A DNA stretch of 64,000 nt. It comes from Bacteroidaceae bacterium. Lineage in GTDB: Bacteria; Bacteroidota; Bacteroidia; Bacteroidales; Bacteroidaceae. Positions 1 through 8,524 of the stretch are shown one piece after another; positions within the stretch are counted from its first letter, which is position 1, and every line of letters starts with the position of its first letter. Under the pieces are notes generated by a model. That model was not told where the DNA came from and did no database searches. It was given only the letters and a program-made list of their open reading frames with translations. The stretch covers positions 29,820 through 93,819 of the forward strand of contig JAFZYE010000071.1 of NCBI GenBank assembly GCA_017616445.1. The letters are read 5' to 3'. The position numbers were made by a program, and so were the translations under genes.

Positions 1-63
1 GTCAGCTACTACCTGACTAAAACGTTGCAGTAAGAGATAAAAACACGATGCAAAGAATCTTTA

Positions 64-185
64 GTGCGGACATGCGGACATTGCGGACATCAATTTCTAA
101 GAGTTTATATTTTTTCTATTATATGCTACTATAGCTATTAAAATAAATTTTTTACTCTATAAAAACAATGTCCGCATGTCCGCAC
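64..185. repeat. Perfect 20-bp inverted repeat flanking an AT-rich core
   Basis: The left arm (64-83) starts GTGCGGACATGC and the right arm (166-185) is its exact reverse complement. Each arm contains tandem GCGGACAT words. The 82-bp core is almost pure A/T. It could be the ends of a tiny non-autonomous element or a protein-binding region. No gene or transposase is associated. Confidence 0.75.
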
Positions 186-400
186 CAGCGTCATACTCCT
201 TTTGCTATTGCCCCTTTGAAATGCGTATGGAGGACAGGGATTCAGGGATTGCAGCTATATATATGATGCAATCCCTAATCACTGAAGTCCGCTTACAAAC
301 ATACATTATAATCCAAACCTTTCATTTGACTGCAATATTTTTCCTACCATTGTAGCGCCAAGAAAGAGATGATGAATACGGGGCTAAGGGTCTAGATTTG

Positions 401-466
401 CGAACCCTAAGGTTAGCACGTGCAAACCCTAGGGGTAACAAGTGCAAACCCTAAGGTTTACAAAAA
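401..466. repeat. 22-bp tandem array A (3 units)
   Basis: Three consecutive 22-bp units (401-422, 423-444, 445-466) each begin GCRAACCCTA and contain an AACC...GGTT palindrome. A more degenerate unit may precede them. The period matches three other arrays in this window although the unit sequences differ. Confidence 0.8.
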
Positions 467-589
467 CAGCTCTCGGACGTGACTCGGATTGTGATTTGCA
501 ATCAGTGAATCCGTGAGTTGTATTCAAGGAACACAGCTTGTGTAATCAGGGATTGCAACACCTGCAAACCCAGAGAACAGTGAAGATGG

Positions 590-670
590 TTCGCGAGGGA
601 AAAGTTGCTGTTACGCGAGGCGACACGTGCAGCCACGCGAGGGAACACGTGCAGCCTCGCGAGGCTGCCA
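590..670. repeat. 22-bp tandem array B (3.7 units)
   Basis: Units run 590-611, 612-633 and 634-655, plus a partial unit to 670. Each carries CGCGAGG, and the middle two share ACACGTGCAGC. The period is 22 bp, as in arrays A, C and D. Confidence 0.8.
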
Positions 671-840
671 AAAAGGGTACGGTATAAGAGCGAAAAACAA
701 TACGGATAAGACGAACACTAATCCCGAATAGCGTAAGGATTCGCATTAGATTCGAGTAATTCATGGTCAGAAATAAAGCGTTCCTGCAAAAATCTTTCAC
801 TTTTCACACATTAAACGATTCACCTATTAAACTTTTTTCT

Positions 841-848
841 TAATTTTG
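841..848 (+). promoter_or_regulatory. -7 promoter box of the cation transporter gene
   Basis: TAATTTTG matches the Bacteroidetes primary sigma -7 consensus TAnnTTTG. It ends only 7 bp before the ATG at 856, so transcription should start at or within a base or two of the start codon. Confidence 0.55.
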
Positions 849-855
849 CAGCGTT

Positions 856-1752
856 ATGGGACGCGCACGAGAAATATATAAGGTGACGATCGTGGGTAGC
901 ATCGGAAATGTGGTGCTGCTGACGTTCAAGTTCATCGCCGGCTTCGTAGGTCATAGTTCGGCGATGGTGGCCGATGCTGTGCATTCGCTGTCGGATTTCC
1001 TGACCGATATCGTGGTGCTTGCTTTCGTTCATGTGAGTGCGAAGCCGCAGGACGAGTCGCACGACTACGGGCATGGTAAGTTCGAGACCATTGCATCGTT
1101 TCTCATCGGTCTGGCACTGATAGCGGCAGCGATTGGCATCCTCTATTCGGGCGTAATGCGATTCATCGACTGGCTACAAGGAGAGCAGCTGGCCGCTCCC
1201 GACATGCTGGCCCTGTGGGCTGCGTTGATTTCAATCGTGGTGAAGGAACTGCTCTACCAATATACCATCGCACGCGCCAAGAAGCTGAACTCACAAGCCA
1301 TGATGGCCAATGCATGGCACCACAGGAGCGATGCCCTCTCGTCTATCGCTACCGCCATAGGTATCGGAGGAGCCATCTTGTTGGGCGACCGCTGGACCAT
1401 CCTCGATCCCCTTGCCTCGATGGTGGTAGGTGTGATGTTGGTGAGGGTGTCCATCAAGTTGCTGAAGACGAACCTGGGTGAACTCACCGACTCCTCGCTA
1501 CCCGAGGAGACAGAACGCGAGATTGAGCGTATCATCATGGAATTCCCCGATGTGACGGAACCGCACAACTTGCGAACTCGTCGCATCGGCAACCGTATAG
1601 CCATCGAGACCCATATCCGCATGGATGGCAACCTCTCGCTCCATGAGTCACACGAACGTGCCACCGCCATCGAACGCAAGCTGAAGCAACGCTTCGGAGG
1701 GAAAACGCATGTCACCATTCATGTGGAGCCAAGGAAGTTAGACAATGCATAA
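856..1752 (+). CDS. Cation diffusion facilitator family transporter
   Basis: This is an inner-membrane antiporter of the CDF family, which exports divalent metals such as Zn2+ or Fe2+ in exchange for protons. The 298 residues carry the usual six hydrophobic segments. The paired metal-site motifs HSLSD (about residue 43, with a following D) and HHRSD (about residue 155) mark transmembrane helices 2 and 5. A hydrophilic C-terminal domain (about 205-298) ends in a His-containing strand, as in FieF/YiiP. Length is normal for the family. ATG 856 is chosen because the first membrane helix follows directly. The gene stands alone on the plus strand. The -7 box lies so close that the message is probably leaderless. 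The metal specificity cannot be read from sequence. Confidence 0.9.
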   Translation: MGRAREIYKVTIVGSIGNVVLLTFKFIAGFVGHSSAMVADAVHSLSDFLTDIVVLAFVHVSAKPQDESHDYGHGKFETIASFLIGLALIAAAIGILYSGVMRFIDWLQGEQLAAPDMLALWAALISIVVKELLYQYTIARAKKLNSQAMMANAWHHRSDALSSIATAIGIGGAILLGDRWTILDPLASMVVGVMLVRVSIKLLKTNLGELTDSSLPEETEREIERIIMEFPDVTEPHNLRTRRIGNRIAIETHIRMDGNLSLHESHERATAIERKLKQRFGGKTHVTIHVEPRKLDNA

Positions 1753-1753
1753 T

Positions 1754-1853
1754 TAGTTGATAGTTTAAAGTTTATAGTTTATAGTCAGTTTAATAGGTTA
1801 ATTGGTTAATAGGAGGCTCAACTCCTAACTCCTAACTTCTAACTCCTAACTTT
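1754..1853. repeat. Heptamer tandem repeats between genes
   Basis: Two runs of 7-bp words: TTTATAG/TTAATAGG-type words first, then repeated CTCCTAA/CTTCTAA words (about 1818-1850). This is the same repeat class found at many gene junctions in the window. Confidence 0.7.
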
Positions 1854-1874
1854 AGAAGCTTTAGCGACTAAATA

Positions 1875-2576
1875 ATGAAATACAAAGATCTGTTTATTGA
1901 TTTTGATGATACGTTGTACGATACACATGGGAATGCGGTGATTGCGCTGCAAGAGGTGTTCGAAGCGTTTGAGTTGGGTCGTTATTTCGATGACCCGCAA
2001 CAGTTTTACGATTCCTATTGGCAGACCAATATCGAGCTATGGAGCCAGTATGCCAAAGGCGAGATTGACCGCGACTACCTCATCGTCGAACGATTCCGCC
2101 GCCCGCTGAGTGTGGGTCAGGGACTGGATGTGACTGTCGATATGTGTCTGCGCATCAGCGACCTGTTCCTCGACTTCTGTTCCACCAAGCCAGGAGTGGT
2201 GGACGGAGCCCACGAACTGATGAGCTACCTTAAGGAGAAAGGCTACAGGATGCACATGACCAGCAACGGCTTCCACGAAGTGCAATACAAGAAGTTGACA
2301 GCCAGCGGCATGAAGGACTACTTCACGACCGTCATCCTGAGCGAAGATGCAGGAGCCAATAAACCGTCTCCCCAGTTCTTCGATTATGCATTCCGCATCT
2401 CGGGAGCGAACCCAGCAACTACCCTGATGATAGGAGATAACTTCGATACCGATATCATGGGCGCCAAACAAGCAGGCTTGGATGTACTCTATTTCAACCG
2501 TTTCCCCGCCTATCCGGCACCACAACCCGTCAACTACGAAGTCTCCTCCCTTCGCGACATTATAAAGCTGCTGTAG
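1875..2576 (+). CDS. yjjG: HAD hydrolase, YjjG-type noncanonical pyrimidine nucleotidase
   Basis: This is a cytoplasmic HAD-superfamily phosphatase. The 233 residues match the YjjG family, which removes the 5' phosphate from pyrimidine nucleotides, including damaged or non-standard ones. Motif I is FIDFDDTLYDT at residues 7-17 with both catalytic aspartates present. Motif II is the Ser in MTSNGF. Motif III is the Lys in ANKPSP, and motif IV is IGDNFDTDI near residue 190. The region between motifs I and II is the expected helical cap. The gene is followed by a strong hairpin terminator shared with the convergent esterase gene. The substrate is inferred from family resemblance. Confidence 0.88.
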   Translation: MKYKDLFIDFDDTLYDTHGNAVIALQEVFEAFELGRYFDDPQQFYDSYWQTNIELWSQYAKGEIDRDYLIVERFRRPLSVGQGLDVTVDMCLRISDLFLDFCSTKPGVVDGAHELMSYLKEKGYRMHMTSNGFHEVQYKKLTASGMKDYFTTVILSEDAGANKPSPQFFDYAFRISGANPATTLMIGDNFDTDIMGAKQAGLDVLYFNRFPAYPAPQPVNYEVSSLRDIIKLL

Positions 2577-2610
2577 CAACTATAGGGCCGATAGAGACTA
2601 TAGAAACTAG

Positions 2611-2646
2611 AAAAGTGCCAAAAGCTATTGCTTTCAGCACTTTTTT
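2611..2646. terminator. Bidirectional hairpin terminator, copy 1
   Basis: The stem AAAAGTGC/GCACTTTT has an inner AAAGC/GCTTT stem and a TATT loop, with A and T tracts on both sides. It ends the nucleotidase gene on one strand and the esterase gene on the other. An identical 36-nt copy lies at 4027-4062. Confidence 0.85.
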
Positions 2647-2666
2647 ATTGAGGGTTTCACTACTGA

Positions 2667-3932
2667 CTATTTGAATATCAGCTGTGCAAATTCATAAAGG
2701 CTGCGACGCCATGTGTGCCACTCGTGGGCTGTGCCCTCTGACACATATCCTACTGCGTTCATGCCGTTCTTCTTGAGGTTCTCTGCTGCTTCCATCACGC
2801 GAGGATTCTCCTTGCTTCCGCAACTCATGAAGACGAGTTTATTGATCTGCTTGAAACCAGCTGCACCCTGAACATCTTCGGGACTGATGGTACCACCACT
2901 GAACATACCCACATAGGCAAATTTTGTTGGGTTGGCGAGGGTGATGCGGCGAGTCTGGCCTCCACCCATAGACAGACCGGCCATGCCTCGATGCTGAGCG
3001 TCGGCATAGACACGATACTCTTTCTCAATCATCGGGATGATGTCTGTCATCAGCACCACCTGGAAGGCATCATTGCTGCCACCTCCACGAGCACCCTGCT
3101 GTCCCTGCTGGGGCTGTGGCTGCTGCTGAGCATACTGGCCCTTGAGATGGATGTTCTGTCCCTGACCGTAATCCATTACGATGATGAACGGTACAGCTTT
3201 CTTTGCAGCAATCAGGTTGTCCATAATCTGACCTGCATGACCCTGAACAGACCAGCCGTACTCGTTCTCTGCATTTCCATGCTGCAGATACAGCACAGGG
3301 TATTTCTTATTGGGGTTCTTATCGTACTCGTTGGGCAGATAGACATAGCAGTGGCGCATGCTCTCTGTGGCTTTCGACCAGTAGTATTGTTCTGCTACCC
3401 TACCCTGAGGCACGTTCTTTACCTGCCAGAAATCCATATCGTTCGAAGGAATCTCTATACCACTTCCCCAACGGCCTGCTCCGAAGAACGAGACAGTACC
3501 GGGGTCGGGCATCGCGGTTCCGTCGACAATCAGCTGATAGTAGTGGAAGCCTACATCCTGAGGAGCAGAAGTACCTGTCCACACGCCACGGTCGTCCTTC
3601 ACCATCTCGTATCTCCTACCCAAATCGAGCTGGACAGAAGTAGCCTGAGGAGCACGAAGCTGGACGCGAACGGCACCCTGTGAATTGACCATAGGATACT
3701 GACGACCAGGTTGGTTGGTAACATTGGGCTTGAAGTCCTCAACAGCATCAGTAAATGACGGTACTGTGTTGTTACGCTGCTGACCTGCACCTTGTGGGCG
3801 TTGACCCTGTGCTACACCTTGTGGGCGCTGACCCTGACCAGGTCGCTGACCTTGATTACCTTGAGGTTGCTGAGCCAATACAGATGCTGAAACAGCTGCC
3901 AGCATCAAGATTGAAAGGATTGTTTTTTTCAT
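2667..3932 (-). CDS. Secreted alpha/beta-hydrolase esterase, copy 1
   Basis: This is an exported esterase resembling bacterial feruloyl/acetyl esterases that trim hemicellulose side chains. A signal peptide (residues 1-20, ending VLA) is followed by a Q/G/P-rich stretch built from GQRPQG repeats (about 21-52). An all-beta E-set domain (about 75-165) precedes the alpha/beta hydrolase domain (about 185-421). Ser321 in GLSMGGG is the nucleophile, and a His in GTAHEWH near the C-terminus completes the active site. Its paralogue lies 0.6 kb upstream on the same strand, with a carboxylesterase beyond it, which suggests a small esterase cluster. A -7 box is visible upstream. The substrate is inferred. 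Confidence 0.85.
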   Translation of the reverse strand: MKKTILSILMLAAVSASVLAQQPQGNQGQRPGQGQRPQGVAQGQRPQGAGQQRNNTVPSFTDAVEDFKPNVTNQPGRQYPMVNSQGAVRVQLRAPQATSVQLDLGRRYEMVKDDRGVWTGTSAPQDVGFHYYQLIVDGTAMPDPGTVSFFGAGRWGSGIEIPSNDMDFWQVKNVPQGRVAEQYYWSKATESMRHCYVYLPNEYDKNPNKKYPVLYLQHGNAENEYGWSVQGHAGQIMDNLIAAKKAVPFIIVMDYGQGQNIHLKGQYAQQQPQPQQGQQGARGGGSNDAFQVVLMTDIIPMIEKEYRVYADAQHRGMAGLSMGGGQTRRITLANPTKFAYVGMFSGGTISPEDVQGAAGFKQINKLVFMSCGSKENPRVMEAAENLKKNGMNAVGYVSEGTAHEWHTWRRSLYEFAQLIFK

Positions 3933-3982
3933 GATCTTAAATCTTTAGTAGTTAATAATGTATTTATTTGGGAGTTCAGCTG

Positions 3983-4012
3983 CAAAGGTAATAAATAAAA
4001 TATAATGTACAA
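3983..4012 (-). promoter_or_regulatory. Promoter of esterase copy 1
   Basis: Read on the minus strand, a TTG lies 19 bp upstream of TACCTTTG (3983-3990), matching the Bacteroidetes -33/-7 arrangement. Confidence 0.6.
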
Positions 4013-4026
4013 TGTATAATATATTA

Positions 4027-4062
4027 AAAAGTGCCAAAAGCTATTGCTTTCAGCACTTTTTT
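4027..4062. terminator. Hairpin terminator, copy 2 (identical to copy 1)
   Basis: The same 36 nt as at 2611-2646, including loop and T tract. It lies just downstream of the small lipoprotein gene. Confidence 0.85.
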
Positions 4063-4074
4063 CAATCAGTTTGT

Positions 4075-4464
4075 TTAATATATTCTTACGAAACTGAAAT
4101 TATAGGTTGTGTCGCTGGTATAAGCCAACGAGAGTTCGCCATCGATGAGGTTATTAATAGAAAGAGCTGGACCATCACCGAATGTGACTCTTTTGTTAAC
4201 TTGTACGTACCCATAATGTATGAGAGGAGAATCTCTATCGGGTTCAACGACCAATTCCTGACTCACATCAAAGTGAAAACCTACGGGAATAAGGGATTCG
4301 TTATCAGTTTCCACACACACCCAAAAACCCACTAATTTGCTTCCTATACTAGCACCAGGAATTTCCATTTCTGAATCCACTACTGGTACATCTTCGTTCG
4401 AACATGCGACGATGAAAGATAGCATGCATACGAAAAATGTAATGGTTTGGTACCTCCTTAACAT
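4075..4464 (-). CDS. Small lipoprotein of unknown function
   Basis: A 129-residue protein with a lipoprotein signal: a hydrophobic segment ending FIVACS, with the lipidated Cys at about residue 21. The mature part is short, acidic at first and beta-rich, and shows no motif I recognise. It sits between two paralogous esterase genes, downstream of copy 2, and is followed by a strong terminator. It was probably co-transcribed with esterase copy 2 (77-bp gap). No function can be given. Confidence 0.65.
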   Translation of the reverse strand: MLRRYQTITFFVCMLSFIVACSNEDVPVVDSEMEIPGASIGSKLVGFWVCVETDNESLIPVGFHFDVSQELVVEPDRDSPLIHYGYVQVNKRVTFGDGPALSINNLIDGELSLAYTSDTTYNFSFVRIY

Positions 4465-4541
4465 CTTGTTTTCGATTTATAGAATTAAAAAGAGAGCATG
4501 CCGTTGTGTCATGCTCCCTGATTCTTGTGACAATGGCTTTT

Positions 4542-5861
4542 TTATTTGAAAAGCAACTGTGCAAATTCATAAAGGCTGCGACGCCAAGTGTGGAACTCGT
4601 GTGCTGTGCCTGGTGATTCATAACCAACGGCATTCATACCAACTTGTTCCCTGATGTTCTTAGCAGCTTCAACACAACCCATGTTTTCCTTACCACCACC
4701 ACTCATAAAGAGCAGCTTGGTTTTCTTTGCGAAGCCTTCTGAGTTCTTCACCTGATCAACACTCCATGAACCACTACTGAATGATCCTACATAAGAGAAC
4801 TTGCCTGGGTTAGCGAGTGTTACCTCACGTGCCTGCATACCACCCATTGACAGACCTGCATAAGCACGGTGATCTGGATCGGCAATCACACGGTAGTTCT
4901 TCTCAATCAATGGGATGATATCGTCGAAGAGGACATCCTTGAATGCACCGGCAATACCGCCGCCACCTCCGAAGCCGCCAAAGCCGCCTCCGAAGCCGCC
5001 ACCGAATCCACCAAAGCCACCCTGGCCCTGTGGACGCTGACCACCCTGGCCCTGACCAGCACCTTGTGGACGCTGACCCTGACCTGCACCCTGTGGACGC
5101 TGGCCCTGAGGAGCACCCTGTGCCTGACCCTGAGCCTGTGGACGACGTGCGTTCAGGCCGTTATCCATCACGACGATGAAAGGAACAGCCTTCTTTGCTG
5201 CGATGAGGTTATCCATGATGGCAGCAACACGACCCTGATAAGGCCAGCTATATTCGTTCTCAGCCATACCATGCTGCAGATAGAGCACTGGGAACTTCTT
5301 GGTAGGATTGGTGAAGTACTCGTTTGGCAGATATACGAAGCAATGACGCATCTGCTCTGTTACAGATGAATAGTAGTTAACCTCGCCCATAGAGCCTTGA
5401 GGAACGTTCTTCACCTGCCAGAAGTCCTGGTCATCTGAAGGAACTTCAATACCGCTACCCCAACGGCCTGCACCATAGTAGTATGTGCTTCCTGGATCTG
5501 GAACACTTGCTCCGTCGATGTTCAACTGATAGTAGTGGAAACCTGGGTCCTGAGGAGCAGATGTACCAGTCCAAAGGCCGTTTGCGTCCTTGGTCATGGT
5601 ATAAATCTTACCTGCGATGTCAAGACCAACCTTCTTTGCATCTGGTGCTGAAATCTGAGCACGCACCTGACGTGCTGAGTTCACCATTGGATACTGCTTG
5701 CTGTCCTGATTGCTCAATGCAGGTTTGAAGTCCTCTGCAGTAGCTGCCTCTGAGTCTACCCAAGGGTTACCACCTCCGCCGCCGAAGCCGCCGAAACCAC
5801 CGAACTGTGCTGACGCTGTCAAACTTACGAGCGCCAAGAAAGATAGAATTACTTTTTTCAT
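4542..5861 (-). CDS. Secreted alpha/beta-hydrolase esterase, copy 2
   Basis: A 439-residue paralogue of the esterase at 2667-3932 with the same plan: signal peptide (1-18), short glycine-rich stretch, E-set domain, then alpha/beta hydrolase with nucleophile motif GLSMGG and a C-terminal GTAHEFH. It differs in its low-complexity parts. A GGFGG stretch follows the signal peptide. A long insert of about 70 residues, first GQRPQGAG repeats and then GGFGGG repeats, sits inside the catalytic domain between the VVMD strand and the DIIP helix. Copy 1 has a short Q-rich insert there and its GQRPQG repeats at the N-terminus. Likely a polysaccharide side-chain esterase; substrate inferred. Confidence 0.85.
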   Translation of the reverse strand: MKKVILSFLALVSLTASAQFGGFGGFGGGGGNPWVDSEAATAEDFKPALSNQDSKQYPMVNSARQVRAQISAPDAKKVGLDIAGKIYTMTKDANGLWTGTSAPQDPGFHYYQLNIDGASVPDPGSTYYYGAGRWGSGIEVPSDDQDFWQVKNVPQGSMGEVNYYSSVTEQMRHCFVYLPNEYFTNPTKKFPVLYLQHGMAENEYSWPYQGRVAAIMDNLIAAKKAVPFIVVMDNGLNARRPQAQGQAQGAPQGQRPQGAGQGQRPQGAGQGQGGQRPQGQGGFGGFGGGFGGGFGGFGGGGGIAGAFKDVLFDDIIPLIEKNYRVIADPDHRAYAGLSMGGMQAREVTLANPGKFSYVGSFSSGSWSVDQVKNSEGFAKKTKLLFMSGGGKENMGCVEAAKNIREQVGMNAVGYESPGTAHEFHTWRRSLYEFAQLLFK

Positions 5862-5939
5862 AATCTCATTTAATCTAATTTACAATTTAACTATTTACTA
5901 TTTATACTATTTATTTTTATTGAATTATTCTCTATTTTG

Positions 5940-6073
5940 TTATTCGGCTAAAGTCTAAGGTCTAAGGTCTAAAGTCTCAACTCCTTACTATAAACTCATT
6001 CAACTGACTATAAACTATACACTTTAAACTATCAACTTTACCCTTCCTCCCCCTAAAGGGGGTCGGGGGGTCT
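5940..6073. repeat. Composite intergenic repeat: heptamers plus GC palindrome
   Basis: AAGTCTA/AAGGTCTA heptamers (from about 5948) and ACTATAA words lead into CCCCCTAAAGGGGG followed by TCGGGGGGTC (about 6047-6073), immediately downstream of the carboxylesterase stop. It may fold as a hairpin in the 3' UTR. It is the same family as the elements near 10.9, 15.2, 49.5, 50.7 and 62.2 kb. Confidence 0.75.
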
Positions 6074-6074
6074 C

Positions 6075-7604
6075 CTATCCTCCGAATCCAAATCCGAAGC
6101 CACCACCTTGTGCCTTCTCAGGATCACCAAAGAAGGAAGCCTCAGCATCCTTGTCGTTCAGCTTGAATACCATGAACTTAGGATTCTGCTCTGTGCAAGG
6201 TTTCCATGCACCACCCTGAGGACCGTTAGGATCGCTGTACTTAGCGAAGTTAGTCCAAGCGGTGAGCATCTTCTCTGAGAGATCCCAGTCGCCCTTGGTC
6301 CAAGGACGCCAGCAATGCTTCAGTGACTTGAATACGAACCACAGGTCGGATGAGTGGAACGCACCACGCAGACGCTGGGTTACTTCTGGATGGCTTCCAT
6401 CGTCTGGCAGAGGACGAGCGAACTCGTATGCCCAAGCCTTACCGCCCTTCTGCTGGCGAACCTTACAGAACTCAGCGATACCTGCGCTCATGTCGCCCAT
6501 ATCGTTCAGAGTGTAACCAATCATATAAGGAACATCGGCCAATGAACCGTCGCGGGTTGCATCGTCGAAGCTCTCCTTGCTGACATAACCGTCAATCGTA
6601 GGCATGTACATCATTCCCATGCCCATACCCATCATGCCGCCGAAGCCGCCACCACCTTGCTGGTTAGCGCTGTTTGCCTGGCTGTAGATAGTAGGCAGAG
6701 CAAAGACTGTCTCAGTGCTTGCCTGACGCATACGCTGAAGATCGGTCATACCTGCCCAGTCGAACATCTTCTTTGCATTTTCGCCTGCATCAGCTGGTGA
6801 GCCACCCATACGACGGCCACCCATCATACCACCACCGTTAGGATTAGGAATACTCAGACCCTGAGCACTCATGATGACAGCCTTGTGGAACAGACCGCGA
6901 GCCAATGGGCTTTCGCACAATGTACGAACGCTACCACCACCTGCACTCTGACCAAAGATAGTTACGTTATTTGGATCGCCACCGAACTGTGCGATGTTCT
7001 TCTTGATCCACTTCAGTGCCTCAATCTGGTCGAGGATACCATAGTTGCCAGATACCTTGTTAGGACTTTCCTCAGCAAGCAATGGGTGATTCAAGAATCC
7101 GAAGATGCCAAGACGGTAGTTGATAGAAACCAACACAACATCCTTTGCACCCCATTCCTGACCGTCGAACTCTGGCTCGGAACCGAAACCTTCACGATAG
7201 CCACCACCATGAATCCAAAGGGCAACAGGGAGTTTCTTCGTGGTCTTGCCAGGAGCCTTTGTCCATACATTGAGGTACAAGCAGTCCTCACTAAAGGCAG
7301 CTTCCTTACCATATCCCCACTCGGTGTAGTAACCACCAGGATACTGGATAGCCTGATAGCTTGGACGACCGAAGGTGTCGCAAATCTTTACACCTTTCCA
7401 AGGCACAACGGGCTGTGGAGCCTTCCAACGGTTGTCGCGAATAGGAGGAGCAGCATAAGGGATACCACGATACACATACACGTCTGGATGATCATCGGCA
7501 AATACGCCTTTAACCTGACCGCCCTCAATAGTTAACACTGGGTTTTCTGCAGCACTTGCAGACACTGCTACCATGAGCAGAAGAGGCAAAATAAATTTTT
7601 TCAT
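6075..7604 (-). CDS. Secreted type B carboxylesterase
   Basis: An exported serine esterase of the carboxylesterase/cholinesterase family, 509 residues with a cleavable signal peptide (1-18, ASA). The oxyanion-hole motif HGGGY and the nucleophile elbow GQSAGG (where GESAG is more usual) are clear. EDCLYLNV, the family signature 2, is also present. Two inserts are methionine/glycine-rich: MMGGRRMGG, and a GGGGFGGMMGMGMG tract that interrupts the expected sequence after the nucleophile domain. The protein ends in GGGFGFGFGG. These echo the glycine tracts of the neighbouring esterases. It probably acts on acylated plant polysaccharide or small esters in the periplasm. Substrate unknown. Confidence 0.87.
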   Translation of the reverse strand: MKKFILPLLLMVAVSASAAENPVLTIEGGQVKGVFADDHPDVYVYRGIPYAAPPIRDNRWKAPQPVVPWKGVKICDTFGRPSYQAIQYPGGYYTEWGYGKEAAFSEDCLYLNVWTKAPGKTTKKLPVALWIHGGGYREGFGSEPEFDGQEWGAKDVVLVSINYRLGIFGFLNHPLLAEESPNKVSGNYGILDQIEALKWIKKNIAQFGGDPNNVTIFGQSAGGGSVRTLCESPLARGLFHKAVIMSAQGLSIPNPNGGGMMGGRRMGGSPADAGENAKKMFDWAGMTDLQRMRQASTETVFALPTIYSQANSANQQGGGGFGGMMGMGMGMMYMPTIDGYVSKESFDDATRDGSLADVPYMIGYTLNDMGDMSAGIAEFCKVRQQKGGKAWAYEFARPLPDDGSHPEVTQRLRGAFHSSDLWFVFKSLKHCWRPWTKGDWDLSEKMLTAWTNFAKYSDPNGPQGGAWKPCTEQNPKFMVFKLNDKDAEASFFGDPEKAQGGGFGFGFGG

Positions 7605-7857
7605 AATAAGTTGTTATTAAACAAATGTACAGTTGTTTTGTTAGGTATACTCTATTAACAATTATTTAGACCATCAAACTTTCGTTTGGTTTAAAGACCG
7701 ACAGGAAAAAGCGTTTTTATTTGTGTTTTCTATTTTTACATTTTCCTGACGCCTGTCCCCTGTCAGAATGCGAATCACGAAAGAAGAAGAGAAAAAAGAT
7801 TCGTCTATAGTGGAATTCATAGCTTTGGAAATGGGATTTCGCCTACGGAGATGGTTA

Positions 7858-7945
7858 CAGTACGAAGCCGACGTACTGCCAGTACGAAGGCGACGTACTG
7901 AGAGTTCGCTAACGACGTACTGCCAGTACGAAGGCGACGTACTGA
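7858..7945. repeat. 22-bp tandem array C (4 units, palindromic)
   Basis: Four 22-bp units at 7858, 7880, 7902 and 7924. Units 1, 2 and 4 are CAGTACG-spacer-CGTACTG inverted repeats; unit 3 keeps only the right arm. A degenerate unit may precede at 7836. The dyad in each unit would suit a dimeric DNA-binding protein or a string of RNA hairpins. Confidence 0.85.
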
Positions 7946-7961
7946 AACTTTTTCCGAATTC

Positions 7962-7994
7962 TTTTGGTGGTTTGCTCGGAATTTAGTATCTTTG
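7962..7994 (+). promoter_or_regulatory. Promoter of the DUF6078-like gene
   Basis: TTTTG (7962-7966) lies 20 bp upstream of TATCTTTG (7987-7994), giving a leader of about 65 nt before ATG 8068. Confidence 0.65.
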
Positions 7995-8067
7995 CAATCG
8001 AAACATAATTCGAATAGCAAAGATACGTCCTTTTTTATAAATAGGCAATCAATTAAAAGAAACAGTT

Positions 8068-8508
8068 ATGACAGAACAAGAGATCTTCCTCGAGAAAGCC
8101 AAAGATGGCTACACAGTTTGCTTTGCAGGGCAATGCCCACTGAAGGGGCAATGCCTGCGTTTTCTGGTAGGTCAGCAGATGCCTGACACCAAGAGTACCT
8201 ACTATTGTGTGAATCCTCACTATCAGGATGTGGCTACGAAGCAATGTTCGCTGTTTCGTAATTCAACGAAAGTGAAGTTTGCAAAGGGCATGACACACAT
8301 CTTCAATTCTGACATGCCTCGCAAGATTGAACCATTCGTGCGCCAAAGGCTCATTGGCAAGTATTGTCGCACCTATTATTTTGAGTATCGTAGGGGTGCA
8401 CGCCTCATTCCTCCTGCCATGCAGGAAGAAGTGCGCAACATTTTCCGTGAAGCTGGTTGGAACGAAGAAATCCACTTCGACAGCTTTGTGGAGGATTATG
8501 ACTGGTAA
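8068..8508 (+). CDS. DUF6078-like cysteine-containing protein
   Basis: A 146-residue cytoplasmic protein with no signal peptide. The N-terminal third has a Cys pattern (CFAGQCPLKGQC, then YYCVNP, then KQCSLF) that suggests a small metal site or iron-sulfur-like fold. The rest is basic and ends acidic. It resembles a Bacteroidetes-specific family that I place, from memory, as DUF6078. No biochemical role is known to me. It has its own promoter and is followed 16 bp later by a DKNYY lipoprotein gene. Confidence 0.65.
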   Translation: MTEQEIFLEKAKDGYTVCFAGQCPLKGQCLRFLVGQQMPDTKSTYYCVNPHYQDVATKQCSLFRNSTKVKFAKGMTHIFNSDMPRKIEPFVRQRLIGKYCRTYYFEYRRGARLIPPAMQEEVRNIFREAGWNEEIHFDSFVEDYDW

Positions 8509-8524
8509 TATACATGATTAGAAT

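Larger units (their letters stand above)
1..855. other. Gene-free, repeat-rich region at window start
   Basis: No convincing gene lies in this stretch. Frame 1 is open for the first ten codons and stops at TAA 31-33, so the end of an upstream gene could be cut by the window edge, but ten codons cannot show that. The stretch holds a perfect 20-bp inverted repeat, a hairpin built on GGGATTGCA/TGCAATCCC (about 231-291) and two arrays with a 22-bp period. It ends in the promoter of the cation transporter. The antisense open frames here are made of repeats and are not called. Confidence 0.6.
7605..8067. other. Intergenic region with array C and promoter
   Basis: This 463-bp divergent gap holds 22-bp array C and the promoter of the DUF6078 gene. 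Open frames through it are only as long as the repeat allows and have no initiation context, so none is called. Confidence 0.6.

Noticed and set aside
546-1074. Minus-strand open frames at the window start
   Set aside because: They cross array B or lie antisense to the cation transporter and show no protein-like pattern.
7858-7945. CRISPR-like array
   Set aside because: The 22-bp units abut directly with no unique spacers, and no cas genes are present; it is a tandem array.
7768-7986. Plus-strand open frame of 72 codons
   Set aside because: It reads through the 22-bp array, which explains its length and Arg/Tyr repeats; it has no start context and ends before the mapped promoter.
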